Assembly: GCA_946965045.2 (NCBI GenBank)
Contig: OX337238.1
Coordinates: forward strand, 1,240,001 to 1,304,000
DNA from: Epithemia pelagica
Taxonomy: Eukaryota > Bacillariophyta > Bacillariophyceae > Surirellales > Surirellaceae
Reading direction: 5' to 3'
DNA length: 64,000 nt
A program made the translations under genes and the position numbers. Below are positions 27,401 through 37,617 of the stretch, one piece after another; position 1 is the stretch's first letter; every line of letters begins with the position of its first letter. Below the pieces are notes generated by a model, which saw nothing but the letters and a program-made list of their open reading frames with translations, made no database searches and was not told the origin of the DNA.

Positions 27401-27954
27401 ATATCAAGGACTTGAACCAGCAACTCAAGGAATGGAATGAGGGTCCCTTGGAAAAGAGACCGTACTTTCAAGACTTTTTCTTTCGAGGAGGATGTCCTCC
27501 CGCGAGTCGGACGAGACGGCCCTCCATAGGACCCATGGCTTCGGGAGAGGCCATGGCCACGCCGGGAGAGACCTTGTCGCCCCGGAAACAACGGTCCCCA
27601 CCACCCTCACCCTCCAACAAACGAGGTAAACCTCGAATTTCACGACGTGCTTCGACAGGTGGGCCCAATGCTCCCGTCGATTATTGGCCTGGTGGTAGAC
27701 CCAGTCGATTCCGACGTCCCTCCATTAGTCTCATGGCCTCGTCGTCCAATCACAACAACAACAATAATACTAACACGGACACGACAACGAAAGGGGCGTC
27801 CTCCGCCGATCAGTCCATGACTTCTGGGGGCACTCAGAGCAATGGGAGCAACCATAGCAATACAAACAACAACGAATCCACAACAGTGGATGGAGAAGAA
27901 GAACAAAATTACAAACGACGATTTCTACGTCGTCGAAGAAAAAGCGTCTTTTGA
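24463..27954 (+). CDS. BspA-type leucine-rich repeat protein fused to a protein kinase
   Basis: 1163 residues from the ATG at 24463; the frame is open 13 codons further upstream but without an ATG. An Ser/Thr-rich leader (1-160) has no signal peptide. Residues about 180-360 form LRR_5 (BspA-like) repeats with the recurring 'IG.YAF.GC..L..L.LP' pattern (for example NIGEYAFSGCSTLTTLQLP). A region at about 400-520 looks like degenerate ankyrin repeats (MNPLHILALNPS, GRTPVHYACLNP). A kinase domain spans about 640-960, with VAIK (Lys663), catalytic loop HGDVKPRN (Asp796), IDLDG in place of the usual DFG (Asp818), the APE-like MPPELVK, and DVWSFGVIMYQL. A basic Ser/Arg-rich tail ends the protein. 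By inference it is an intracellular kinase with protein-interaction repeats; ligand and substrate are unknown. Confidence 0.85.
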   Translation: MTTLAPSATRATTPTNESVVSDDPHADSSRMVKETLQMTSSTTTTTPSSSLVKDDDTATKDGTNNHKTENQTVAKQQQQPQRSLEPSTSSSSLRSMATSTASSPPMSPSQPSAKPRPALVRKDTFTRRALSATHSAPLANLTSSPTSSSSNAKSANNKTTPNHLREEYDEDGWYIYRGHGQVRNKKVTRIKVILNAGLTQIPDKAFYGCAALTTVLITEPDPLTHPIASSTTKSTTGTATSSSSTPAALTSIGQFAFYECTKLAELQLPNSITNIGEYAFSGCSTLTTLQLPQALQSIDEGTFSDCPSLTSVLLPDRLTSIGLYAFYGCFSLINILLPASVKSIGEEAFEGCQALVGLCDPGLTLKEWLRLRYFNLPLHRLCYLPGITDLEVLVFKKQIDIVDGSAMNPLHILALNPSAALDTTCTLDMITSMLSNSSNKQQLVSAKDQQGRTPVHYACLNPYVTLTMIVAMVDRSFRQCLATRDKTQKYPTALAMDFHRPLEIQQWLYRYQPVQAKDLRFPSAVADKMIREMASQYLTDLIVKKASSLGRSASAFPPEEQHGWVQFVSQLQDDDLIHRLVDFIRESERSTAKALAHAQDYHRQVALQVAVPGVKEALQAALLFCGRYDLEEGEPRYQTTSSLVSFGRDMKVGALGGSPVAIKFFRNKDQFETERHVRMAAPPPPSSSSSPGGGNSPVDTYHPNVFSSPQAHRFDSEYVIPMVASYHGDHDPTAHLEAVKSEVPPYFIVLEQAERNLSEALLGENLTARPLSVCSTLYELAQCLHHVHSCGYLHGDVKPRNIVRQKISEHDKRWKLIDLDGAVELGKALTGKERSTAYMPPELVKVENKEPVWVSGAVAHASIDVWSFGVIMYQLVTEKVHLWGDGGVDWYDQLDKAGLKKLANWDSGDVKEKLAHVNAGPARDLLTKLLNKKPDKRPSMDEVLEDAFFAPMARLSQLKALLKKAHAEDNTSLVTETKRDIKDLNQQLKEWNEGPLEKRPYFQDFFFRGGCPPASRTRRPSIGPMASGEAMATPGETLSPRKQRSPPPSPSNKRGKPRISRRASTGGPNAPVDYWPGGRPSRFRRPSISLMASSSNHNNNNNTNTDTTTKGASSADQSMTSGGTQSNGSNHSNTNNNESTTVDGEEEQNYKRRFLRRRRKSVF

Positions 27955-28878
27955 GAGAGATTTATGCCGATGATACAATAATAGTACAAAAGGATTTGGG
28001 GAGAGACAAGATCCCGAAGACATGTCAAACACGAACGAGGCAAGCTGATCGATAGCCACTATTATTCTGCTTGCTATTTGGAGATTCGTAAATATCTCTC
28101 AGCGTCATCGTCTCTTTCTTTATATTGAGGGGATTCATTGCGTCTAAAGGGACATGAAACACTAAATAGTCGAAAATAGTATATGTGGGTAGTCTCGATT
28201 GCTATGTGGGAGACGAGTTTTGTGTGTGGGGAGTGGGGCTTCTTCACAAAGGCATTTATCCCCTCCTCTATGACCAGAAATAAGCCCATAGGTCTTTTTG
28301 CTTAAGTGTCCAATCACGAATAGGATTATGACGGCTAACGGTTGACGAATTGACCCGTCCTTTTCCTTTTGATGGGACAACTGACCAACTGCGGGGACTG
28401 CGACATGCAATGGCCCCTTTGTCTGTCCGGGAAGAGTCATTTGACAAAGAGCTCTCCCTCTATGTAAAGTAAAACGCCGGCATACCCAGCAGGATGACTT
28501 TACTATTGCCCTGCTAGCGCAGAGCTGCGACTTTTTGCTCTGGGTGCGTGACAGCATCCAAACTCTCAAAAACGTTGTGCCTCGACGATCGACAAGTCAA
28601 ACGAGGAGGAGAGTAAGACGGAGTATAGAGTGTGGTTCCATACGACGAGAGACTCCCTCTTGCTCTTGATTCGTGCTGTCGGTGAGGTTGTCCAGGATCG
28701 AACGGGTCGAGAGGACCGACGACAACATACATAGTTTGTCGTGACCACAGGCTCGTGCACAGGTCGGCCCTGCGGCACGAATTTCTGTGGGTCGGTTCTT
28801 TTGTGTCCGAAAACCATACAAAATACATCATTCGGTTCCGAGACAAGGCAACAACGACGTTGCTGGATAGTTTTCCCC
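27955..28878. other. Intergenic stretch, no gene seen
   Basis: 924 bp without a convincing coding region. Minus-strand frames at 28074-28846 lack family resemblance. The left part should hold the LRR-kinase 3' UTR and the right part the promoter of the next gene. Confidence 0.4.
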
Positions 28879-29808
28879 ATGAATTCTCCGTCCAGACGAA
28901 GCCATGCTACGGCTGCTGGTCCTCCTCCTCCGTCCACACCGCCACGAACTCCTCCTCGAACCTCCAGTGCATGCCATGTCGTGGAAGGCACGGATGACCC
29001 ACCGACTCTGGTAGTCACCACACCCTCGCGATCCAGCACCACGAATGTGAATGCTGTGCCATCGACACCCCGTGAATGGAATTCGACAGCCCCAGTAAGA
29101 ACCGCCACAACAACAGCAGCAACAACACCATCATCTCGCAGTCATGCTCCTCCACCCGAAACCAGACCTCGACCATTGTCCAACAGGACCAACTCCTTTT
29201 CCGGTCCCGTTACTGCATCGTTTCGTCGTGGTGCTCGTCGCCGTTTGGTGGAAGATCCCATTACCTTTGGGCAGCGCTTGCATTTTGTGGAATTGCCGAC
29301 ATCTGAACCAAGTCGTGACAGTGACAGTTCCACCAATTCAGTGATTCCCTGGCCCTGTTTGGTCTTTGATGATATTCACGAATTGTTGTGCGTATTGCAC
29401 TCTCGAGATTGGTTGGACTGTCCTCGAGTGTTGCATCGCATCAATTTGGAATACTTGAGACATGTCGTTAATCAAGACAACGATCAAGCTCTTTCGTCTC
29501 TTTCCTCACAGTGTCAGTCTCCTGTGGCCTTTTTGTTTGGATCACGCACTCCGGGTGGCAATCGACTTGTTTTCGTGTCCGAAGGATACGGCGTCTTTGA
29601 TTATCGAAACCATATCTCAACCGCTATTGATCAAGTCATGGAATTGAACGATGACGACATTTCAGCAACGTCGTCGCATCATCATCAAGCACCGTTTTGG
29701 GAAGCCTTGCAAGAAACATCGCCCATCTTGGCGGAATTGCTGGCCGAAGAAATGATTTCCGATCCGGATCGATTGCCTGGACCGGGCGAACATGCACCGG
29801 CAGCCTAA
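28879..29808 (+). CDS. Unknown protein with Pro/Ser/Thr-rich N terminus
   Basis: 309 residues from the ATG at 28879 (MNSPSRRSHATAAG). The frame is open upstream to 28741 without an ATG. The first ~155 residues are Pro/Thr/Ser/Arg-rich and disordered. The rest appears folded: FGQRLHFVELP, a hydrophobic WPCLVFDDIHELLCVL, LRHVVNQDND, a possible strand pair (PVAFLFGSRTPGGNRLVFVS) and an acidic C terminus. The 'PWPCLVF' start faintly recalls PWWP-type modules but is not enough for a call. No signal peptide. Confidence 0.55.
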   Translation: MNSPSRRSHATAAGPPPPSTPPRTPPRTSSACHVVEGTDDPPTLVVTTPSRSSTTNVNAVPSTPREWNSTAPVRTATTTAATTPSSRSHAPPPETRPRPLSNRTNSFSGPVTASFRRGARRRLVEDPITFGQRLHFVELPTSEPSRDSDSSTNSVIPWPCLVFDDIHELLCVLHSRDWLDCPRVLHRINLEYLRHVVNQDNDQALSSLSSQCQSPVAFLFGSRTPGGNRLVFVSEGYGVFDYRNHISTAIDQVMELNDDDISATSSHHHQAPFWEALQETSPILAELLAEEMISDPDRLPGPGEHAPAA

Positions 29809-30681
29809 CCAGGGAATTCCATCATTCAATGAGTATACGGCGGGAGATGGTTGTTATATGGAATATCTCCATCGCCCGGTAGAGGTTTCAAGCTCTGCAG
29901 ATCTTTCATTGATTGGTGGGGACACGAAGCGCTCGTTTCGAACGAGTCGTTCATTGGACGTGGTCCCTTGGAGGAATCGCTATCCTACCTAGTAATTGAA
30001 ATACAGGACTTTGGTTTCGTTTCTCAATCTATTGTCACATTCATACGTCCTCTATCTAGGAGTAGAACAAACCAAATGGCTCTGAAGTCTATAACATAGT
30101 CCTAGAGTGTGAGGAGTCTTGTCCTTGGTAGATTTGTCCGTGCTACCGAGAACGAGTCATGATGGTTGCGGACAGTACAAGTCCAATTGTTCAATCCATA
30201 CGAAAGAGGAGACACCCATACATGCTCCAACAAAAAGGAGAGATCATCTCATCATGGAACTCTTTATTATCATGATCACAAATCTTTTCGAGAACGAACA
30301 AGGATGTCATTCAAGTAATTTCACCTCAGCGGTTTACTCCGTAATGGTCTAAAACGAATTAATTATTTTTCATATCAAATACCTCAAACGATAGGCAGTA
30401 GTATCTTTCGTGCATTGTCCAGACGTGGTCATAAGATCCATACAAACCCGCGGACCAAACGACGACGACGACGACAACGACAACAACGAGGATAGTGACA
30501 AGCACAAAGCAGCCACAATAATAATAACAACAACAAGAGCCATATCAACAACACCAACAACCGCAACACCGACGACAGCAAGCAACCAATCTGCAACAAC
30601 TCCCTTCCAAGGCAGAACCATCAAGAGTTGCCATTGGAGGACTGGGAGGACCTGGACGACCATAAGACTGCCCCATCCGAC
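29809..30681. other. Intergenic stretch with CAA/GAC trinucleotide-rich DNA
   Basis: No gene is supported. Positions 30460-30600 are rich in gac/aac repeats and keep two plus-strand frames open, one of which joins the RNase P frame. A 5' exon of that gene, for example encoding an organelle presequence, could hide here, but no clear donor/acceptor pair was identified. Confidence 0.35.
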
Positions 30682-33249
30682 ATGCTCGAAGAAGCAACAA
30701 AGGACATGAAGGAAGACCATGAATCATCCTCATCTGCAACAGCTGTAGCAGCACAGCATGGTCCCGAGGATCCGGCAGAACCCGTACGACAACACCAGGC
30801 TCCCACTTCCCACACCAAGAACAACAACCCAAACGACCACAAACGTCCGCATTCTTCGACTACTACTACCACCACCACCACGAATCAAAGCAATCCTACT
30901 CCTGCTGCTGCTGCATCAACAAAGCGACCCAAACTCACGCCCAAACGCAAGACCAATCCAGCCGTTTTGGCCACACGACGAATCATTCAACAGTGTTGTG
31001 CCGCCAACGATTTGTTGACGGCACTCCAAGCCTGGAAGGACGCACAACGTCAAGGCATTGCCCTCGAAGCGGATTCCTATTACAATTTATTATCGCTTTG
31101 TGGCGGCTTGGCCGATCGACCGCCTTGTCATATTGGGACTCCCAAAACGACGACGACGACGACGACAAGGAGCAAAACCAATCCGTGCTCATCTCAAACC
31201 AATCCAGTCAACCAAGAAAACACAACAACCAAGGATGACGCTACTGTAGCGCGAGAAATAGAGGATGCACAATCCACCACACAGGTTCTACCTTCTGCCG
31301 AACAACAGAAACAACAACAAGACGAACCAAAGAAACCGCCACCAGCACCACCGCCACCACACGCGACAGAAAGCTCCTCAGATGGACCATCTACCCAGGA
31401 CCCTACAAAACGCACTGAAATTTCCCTCCAAGATCGTCGTCGTCATGCCCTTGACATCAAGGGATGTATGGATCAAGCTCGATTACCCTTGAATGAGAGT
31501 GCCTACACAGCACTCATCAAACTTGCCTGTCGCACCCGACACTTCCAACAGGCCCTCGACTTGTTGCATCAAGCGGAAGCCGATAAAAGTCATTGCAAGG
31601 TAAAATTGCGCATGTATTCCACCCTCTTGGTCGCCTATTGCGAGCAAACAGAAAAGGACAGCGACAATCATTTATCCAGCGATACTGAGGGAACCCATGA
31701 GTTTACCGACAACGACTCCAAGAAAGAGGAGGAGCTACCCATGATTTCGTGGTTGCAATCCGCCTTGGAAATATGGTACAAGGCCACGATTCGACAATTG
31801 GTCTTGACCGAACGAGAATATCTGGCTTTGCTTCAAGCGTGTGGCCACATGGGGAAACGTCGTCAGGGTGGTGACAATTGTTCAGTTTCCGATTCCTCCT
31901 CCGATATGGCTGCCGCTGCTGCGCTGGTATTTGAACGGGTCTTGTCGGATTTGGCCCAAGATGTCTTGGTACCCAGCCGAGCCTGTAGCCAAGCCATTTG
32001 CGACTGGTATGACAGTCCAGCGGCGGCAGCTGCAACTGTCCAGTCCTCTTCCAACGACACTGTGACATCCATACAAGACCTGTTGGATCGCATTCGAACG
32101 GCTCAACAAGCCAATCAATCCGTCGTGCCCTTGTCATTGACCTCTCTTGGACCGGTCCTACACTGTCCCGGGGGATGGACCATTTCATCGTCGTGTTCGA
32201 TTGATCCCCGGACAGGTGTCTTGAGGAATGGCTGTTTGGAGGGATATCGGTTACGGCCCGTCTCGTTGAACCGAAAGGATCCAATTTGGGAGTCGATGCG
32301 ACAAGCCAATGAAACCATTGTCTTGGAGGGCGGTTTGACACAACACACATCGGCCTTTCAAGGAGGAAAAAAGGGCAAAAAGCCACCGAAACTACACGAC
32401 AAGGCCGTCCAACAACGTACCGCGCAATGGCAGGACTTTCAAACCTTTTTGCAACAACGAAACAGGACAAACACTGCATCCATGGTTCAACGAGTGGTGG
32501 TGGATGGAGCCAATGTGGGATATTATCAACAAAATTTTCAAGGGGCACCCAAACATTTGGATTATCATCAATTGGATTGGATGATTCGACAATTGCGACG
32601 CGAACGGCCACCACACCCGGATAGTGATACTACAAGCCCCACCACAAACAGCACATCTTCCACTATGGACGTGTTGGTCTTTTTGCACATTCGTCACGTG
32701 ACACAGGCTCCAGCGGAATACCGACGCATGATTCAACGGTGGAAGGAGTGGAAGGTCTTGTATACGACACCTTGGGGGATGAATGACGATTGGTTTTGGA
32801 TCCAAGCTGCCTTGACGGTACCTGGTACCTTGTTGGTGACCAATGATGAATTGCGTGATCATTTGTTTCAAATGTTGGCTCCCCGGGCCTTTTTGTTGTG
32901 GCAAGAACGACATCAAGTCCATTTTTCCTTTGGGGGTTGGGAAACTGTAGTGGACACGGATGAGGATGGACCCGACAAAACCAAACCACGACAACGACGG
33001 CAACGAAAAGTTGAGCTGCAGTATCCGGAACGTTATTCACGACGCATACAACGTATTGTAAAACCATATCCGATCGCGTCGCATCCAGACGACGAGAAGG
33101 AAGAATTTGTGGGCCTCGTCATTCCCCTACCCAAACAAGGCGATGCCAATCGATTTCTGGATGGCAAACACGTCGAAGGTGAAAATGACGACACCATGAC
33201 CACTAAGGAGGAATTGTACATATGCATCCGGGTCAAGGATGCCACATAA
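30682..33249 (+). CDS. Protein-only RNase P (PRORP): PPR domain plus NYN metallonuclease
   Basis: 855 residues from the first in-frame ATG at 30682; the open frame extends back to 30499 without an ATG. A basic stretch at about 93-110 could be a nuclear signal. PPR-like helices lie at about 110-430 (RIIQQCCAANDLLTALQAW and MDQARLPLNESAYTALIKLA), broken by low-complexity insertions. The metallonuclease domain carries the four expected acidic residues: Asp608 in VVVDGANVGYY, Asp702 and Asp703 in NDDWFW, and Asp722 in TNDELRDH. The C-terminal HFSFGGWE segment fits the family. PRORPs cleave the 5' leader of precursor tRNAs without an RNA subunit. The compartment cannot be decided because the N terminus is uncertain. 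The gene is tail-to-tail with the Rpn12 gene, 200 bp apart. Confidence 0.85.
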   Translation: MLEEATKDMKEDHESSSSATAVAAQHGPEDPAEPVRQHQAPTSHTKNNNPNDHKRPHSSTTTTTTTTNQSNPTPAAAASTKRPKLTPKRKTNPAVLATRRIIQQCCAANDLLTALQAWKDAQRQGIALEADSYYNLLSLCGGLADRPPCHIGTPKTTTTTTTRSKTNPCSSQTNPVNQENTTTKDDATVAREIEDAQSTTQVLPSAEQQKQQQDEPKKPPPAPPPPHATESSSDGPSTQDPTKRTEISLQDRRRHALDIKGCMDQARLPLNESAYTALIKLACRTRHFQQALDLLHQAEADKSHCKVKLRMYSTLLVAYCEQTEKDSDNHLSSDTEGTHEFTDNDSKKEEELPMISWLQSALEIWYKATIRQLVLTEREYLALLQACGHMGKRRQGGDNCSVSDSSSDMAAAAALVFERVLSDLAQDVLVPSRACSQAICDWYDSPAAAAATVQSSSNDTVTSIQDLLDRIRTAQQANQSVVPLSLTSLGPVLHCPGGWTISSSCSIDPRTGVLRNGCLEGYRLRPVSLNRKDPIWESMRQANETIVLEGGLTQHTSAFQGGKKGKKPPKLHDKAVQQRTAQWQDFQTFLQQRNRTNTASMVQRVVVDGANVGYYQQNFQGAPKHLDYHQLDWMIRQLRRERPPHPDSDTTSPTTNSTSSTMDVLVFLHIRHVTQAPAEYRRMIQRWKEWKVLYTTPWGMNDDWFWIQAALTVPGTLLVTNDELRDHLFQMLAPRAFLLWQERHQVHFSFGGWETVVDTDEDGPDKTKPRQRRQRKVELQYPERYSRRIQRIVKPYPIASHPDDEKEEFVGLVIPLPKQGDANRFLDGKHVEGENDDTMTTKEELYICIRVKDAT

Positions 33250-33449
33250 TGTCTATAGAGCCGCTCTAAGAGCTTGGCAAACCCAAACTGTATTATCGTC
33301 TAGTAGTGAGCAGGCATACGGATACCGAGGTTCCTTCTGAATGAGTTTTCGAACAGCCATTCGAAAACTGGAGCATATTCGGCAATGACTGTCAAACAAA
33401 CTAAATGGGATCTTTGAAGAATAGCAACGTCTGGGTAGTAGTGCTTAGT

Positions 33450-34247
33450 TTAGACGATTCGTTCCATTTCCGCCGCATATTGCAAGGATTGTTGAATCCA
33501 GTCATTGGCGGCAATATCGGTCGCATTGAGGGTTGTTTCCACAGGACTAAAGGTAATTTTTTGAGTGGCATCCGTCACCATGTCCCCTTGTGCTGCTGAA
33601 TCATCTTCTTCAATGATCCAATCGTCCCGGTACTCTTGAATGTATTCCTTGAGTTGATCGACGGTATCAAATTTCATCATTTTGGCTGCTTCCGTCAAGG
33701 ACAAGGATTGATAGGCCACTTCCATGCCATCGGCGATGGAATCTCGCACCGTTTGTTGCAAATAATGATCGACAAAAAATTGGTACGAAGCATGCGGAAT
33801 GGGATTTTGAAAAATTTCATCGTACATGCCCACCATTAATTGTCGTTCTAGTCCAATGGGGAACGACAAGAACGGACTGGTGGAGGCATCCTGTTCGGAA
33901 ATGACTTCGAGAACCGAGTGGAATTCGGCCAATCGATGCTCGACCAACAAGTGCATTAAATGCAATCCCAAAATGTGATGCTTGCGGGGGGACGATACCG
34001 TCGACAAAGACGACGACATGTACTGTGACATTAAGAGGGTCATGTGTCGCGAAAAGGCATCCAAATCCCCTTCGGCCAAACTCAGCAACACACCACATTC
34101 CAAGGCTTGGATGGTCTGATCGTCACTGGCGCTGCTGGTTGTCAACAAGGCGACCTTGGCTTGATTCAACACGGTTTTGCCCCCCTCCACATCACCAGCC
34201 GTCACACTGGCTTCCAATTTGGATAACAACTCTGGAATATTGCTCAT
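33450..34247 (-). CDS. RPN12: 26S proteasome regulatory subunit Rpn12 (PSMD8)
   Basis: 266 residues from the ATG at 34247 (MSNIPELLSKLEASVTAGD). An in-frame ATG at 34334 would add 29 residues unlike the family. The helical N-terminal part (VEGGKTVLNQAKVALL) is followed by a PCI-type C-terminal domain (LERQLMVGMYDEIFQ, FFVDHYLQQTVRDSIADGME, and SLSLTEAAKMMKFDTVDQLK). Length and order match PSMD8/Rpn12, a lid subunit of the proteasome 19S particle. Related eIF3k and CSN8 share the C-terminal fold but are shorter at this end and differ in the SLTEAAKMM region. Confidence 0.85.
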   Translation of the reverse strand: MSNIPELLSKLEASVTAGDVEGGKTVLNQAKVALLTTSSASDDQTIQALECGVLLSLAEGDLDAFSRHMTLLMSQYMSSSLSTVSSPRKHHILGLHLMHLLVEHRLAEFHSVLEVISEQDASTSPFLSFPIGLERQLMVGMYDEIFQNPIPHASYQFFVDHYLQQTVRDSIADGMEVAYQSLSLTEAAKMMKFDTVDQLKEYIQEYRDDWIIEEDDSAAQGDMVTDATQKITFSPVETTLNATDIAANDWIQQSLQYAAEMERIV

Positions 34248-34689
34248 GCTGCTTCGGTTTGATGGTTTGAGTGCAGTATAGATCGTTTGTTTCAATGTCA
34301 GCCGACTGTTCGCAATGAGGGACACAAGGGACAAGGATGGTCGGAGAATGGATGAGAAAGATCGGGTCGCTTACTGGTCACTTTTAGTTGCTATGGAGTC
34401 GCTTCGAAAGATCCGCATAGTCTATGTGTCGTAAATCGGCGTGGAAACTTTGCGAAGTTTCACGATGAAACGACAAACGGCGAAAGGCACCTGTGCGACT
34501 AATCATTTATAACCTACGTTTCGTGGGTTTGCATCGAAGGTTATGAGTTTCTAATAACAATTAATCTGAATCGGTTTGCATCATCATATATATATATGTG
34601 TACGAGTGTGTATGTGTGGTCTTGTGCTCCTCATGTTCTCAGTGTCACCGGACGCCCCAATTGGATGGGGTGCCGTGTCATGGTTTTGA
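34248..34689. other. Intergenic stretch between Rpn12 and a phosphoketolase pseudogene
   Basis: About 440 bp, with a short AT dinucleotide run at about 34587 followed by GT-rich DNA. Contains no gene. It should include the Rpn12 promoter on the minus strand. Confidence 0.45.
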
Positions 34690-37617
34690 TTACTTGGCCA
34701 TTTCGACATCGGGTGTCGTCCAACGCCACTGTTCAATGTCCGGCATGTCGACTCCATTGTCATGAATGTATTGTTTGTGTTCGACCAACTTGTCCGTCAT
34801 GTCTTGACGGACATAGGCGGCGGCATAGACGGTTTCTTCGTCGGCGACCGTCTTGTGGTCAATCATGTCACAGACATCAATGACCAAACTAAAGCGATCG
34901 ACACCATTCATGACACACATGTCAAAGGCGGTACTAATCGTTCCTTCTTCGTGGTATCCCTTGACACGGAAATTGCGATTGTGGCGATCAAAGACGAGTT
35001 TTTCAACCATTTGGGGATAAGCATGGAAATTGAACAAGACGGGTTTGTCCTTGGTAAAGATGGAATCAAAGGCCAAATCGGACAAGCCATGAGGATGATC
35101 GTCGGGTGTATTCAATTTCATGAGATCGACGACATTGACAAAGCGACTCTTGAGTTTGGGCAACTTTTCGCGCAAAATACTCGTGGCCGCCAAGGCTTCC
35201 AAGGTCGGAACGTCACCGGCACAGGCCATGACAATATCGGGAGCCGATCCCATGTCGTTACTGGCCCATTTCCAAATACCCAAACCAGCCGAACAATGCG
35301 CCGTGGCTTCTTCCATGGTCAACCACTGGGGAGCGGGATGCTTGCCGGCCACCATGACATTGACGTAATGGCGACTGGCCAAACAATGGTGCGTACAGGA
35401 CAAGAGACAATTGGCATCAGGAGGCAAGTAAATGCGAATAATTTCTGGTTTCTTGGTGGCCACGTGTTGCAAAAATCCAGGATCCTGATGGGTAAAGCCA
35501 TTGTGATCTTGACGCCAGACATGACTGGCCAACAAAATGTTGAGCGAAGCCAACTGTTGCGCCAAGGAATTTCATTGCACATTTTCAACCATTTGGCATG
35601 TTGATTGAACATGGAGGAAATGCTGTACACAAACCAAAGTATATATTGAAAACAAGACAGAATGGACGAACGATTCGTGAGTTGTCACTACAAGGACACT
35701 TTCTACGCCGATCCAAAGTACGTACATGTGAATAAAGGCTTCGTAGGAACTGAGCAATCCATGTCCACCCGTCAACAAGTATCCTTCCAACCATCCTTCG
35801 CATTGATGTTCACTCAACATTTCCAAGACGCGGCCATCGGGTTTCATATTTTCGTCACTGTCCAAGTATTCGCCCATCCATTGTTTGCTCGTCGTTTCAA
35901 AGACGGCCTGCAATCGGTTCGAGGCGGTTTCGTCGGGTCCAACAAATGCGAAAGTTGCGCGTCTTGTCATTGTGCGACACGACATCGCGCAAATACGTGC
36001 CCATGGTTTAGGTATCCGAGGCTTGAATGTGTCCCCGTTCTTGTGGATTCACGTCAATGCCGTAATTGCCAAAGGCGGGCAAGACCAAGGGTTTGACGGT
36101 GGGATTGGTGTAGGGATTTTCGCCCATGCGCAATCCCTTGGGGGGGAATGAGATCGCGCAATTCTTGCACCAGGGCACCGGATTCCTCAAAGCATTTTTC
36201 CGGTTGGTAGGATTAGAGCCATTCTTCCAAAATCCGCAAGTGTTCGGGATGTTGCGTCGGATTGCTCATGGGCACTTGATGACTCCGATGACTGTCTTCG
36301 ACCAAGTGTCCATCCACGACGCGGGGACCGGTCCATCCCTTGGGCGAACGCAAAATAATCATGGGCCATTTCGGACGTTCCGGTCGTTGACCGTCTTCGA
36401 CGGCCTTGCGCGCATTGGCTTGAATTTTGGCAATCTTGTCGGCACAGGTATCGAGGGCGGCCGCAAAGGCGGGATGCATGAGTCCAGGATCGGAACCCGA
36501 CACAAAGAGGGGTTCGTAGCCATATCCGACAAAGAGGGACTTGAGTTCGTCTTCCGGAATCCGCGACAAGATGGCGGGATTGGAAATCTTGTACCCATTC
36601 AAATGCAAAATGGGCCCCGTCCGTGGCGGGATTCAAAAACTTGTTGGCATGCCACGAGGTGGCCAAGGGACCCGTTTCGGCTTCACCATCGCCGACACAG
36701 GCTGCCACAATGAGATTGGGCTTGTCCAAGACGGCTCCATAGGCATGCGAGAGGGAATAACCCAATTCGCCACCCTCGTGCATGGATCCCGGAGTTTCCG
36801 GCGCCACATGACTGGGAATGCCACCGGGAAAACTAAATTGCTTGAAAAAGCGACCCAAGCCTGCTTCGTCTTGAGTAATGTCGGGATAATATTCCGTGTA
36901 CACACCTTCCATGTAAACTTGCGCGACAATGGCCGGTCCACCATGGCCGCCCGGTCCGGAAATGTGTAAATCATGCTCAAATGACGTTCCTTAATGAGAC
37001 GGTTCAAATGGACATAGATAAAGTTCTGTCCATGAAAAAAACGAACCAAAGACAGAGGGTGAGAGAGGAATTGTCCAGCAGCGCCCATGAAAAAACAGGC
37101 CATTTGGGGTTCGGCCAAACAAGACGTACCTGTCCAGGTGTGGTTCCAAAATGACCCAAGAGACGAGACTTGACATCTCCAATCTCCAAGGGACGTTTCA
37201 ACAGGGGGTTCTTGTCGAGCAAGTAAATCTGCCACGTTGAGGTTCCAAAGGAATCCAAAAAAAAAACAAAGAAGCAAAACAGACGAGATAAAGATATCCA
37301 CACCAAACGATCCATAAGCGGTGAGACGACGACAAGACGGACGAGACAACGCCAGAGACTCTTGCTCCTTCGTTTGAATGAACAACAACCACAAGAACCA
37401 CATCATACAATTACACACTACAACGTACCTGCGCAACGGCCAAATAGTTGGACGCCTTCCAGTAGAGATCCAAGGTTTCAAATTCCTTGGGAATGGGCGT
37501 GGAGGTCGTCTCGTCGGCCGGAGGAAAGGCATCGGCCACAATCTTGTTCACGTCGGGAGCCTTGGACTTTTTCTTATCGGTCGCAGCCGCAGCGGCACTG
37601 GTTCTCTTCTTGGCCAT
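34690..37617 (-). pseudogene. Xylulose-5-phosphate/fructose-6-phosphate phosphoketolase, degenerate tandem copy
   Basis: Has the same four-exon layout as the intact gene upstream: exon 1 37617-37429, exon 2 37228-37130, exon 3 from 37025 to 35726, exon 4 from 35622. Splice sites are conserved. The coding frame is broken repeatedly in exons 3 and 4. I see a 2-bp insertion near 36967, an 8-bp deletion near 36614 just after the thiamine-diphosphate motif, and a TAA in EEWL-stop at about 36210. There is also an extra C in a C7 run near 36134, a TAA in QASDT-stop at about 36008, a 1-bp insertion near 35955, and a 1-bp deletion near 35566. The remaining sequence is close to the intact copy, so inactivation is recent. 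Sequencing error could explain a homopolymer indel but not all seven lesions. Confidence 0.8.

Noticed and set aside
34690-37617. Degenerate phosphoketolase as a functional gene with extra introns
   Set aside because: The breaks are 1-8 bp indels and stops with no GT-AG pairs around them, and the neighbouring copy shows an intact frame at each site.
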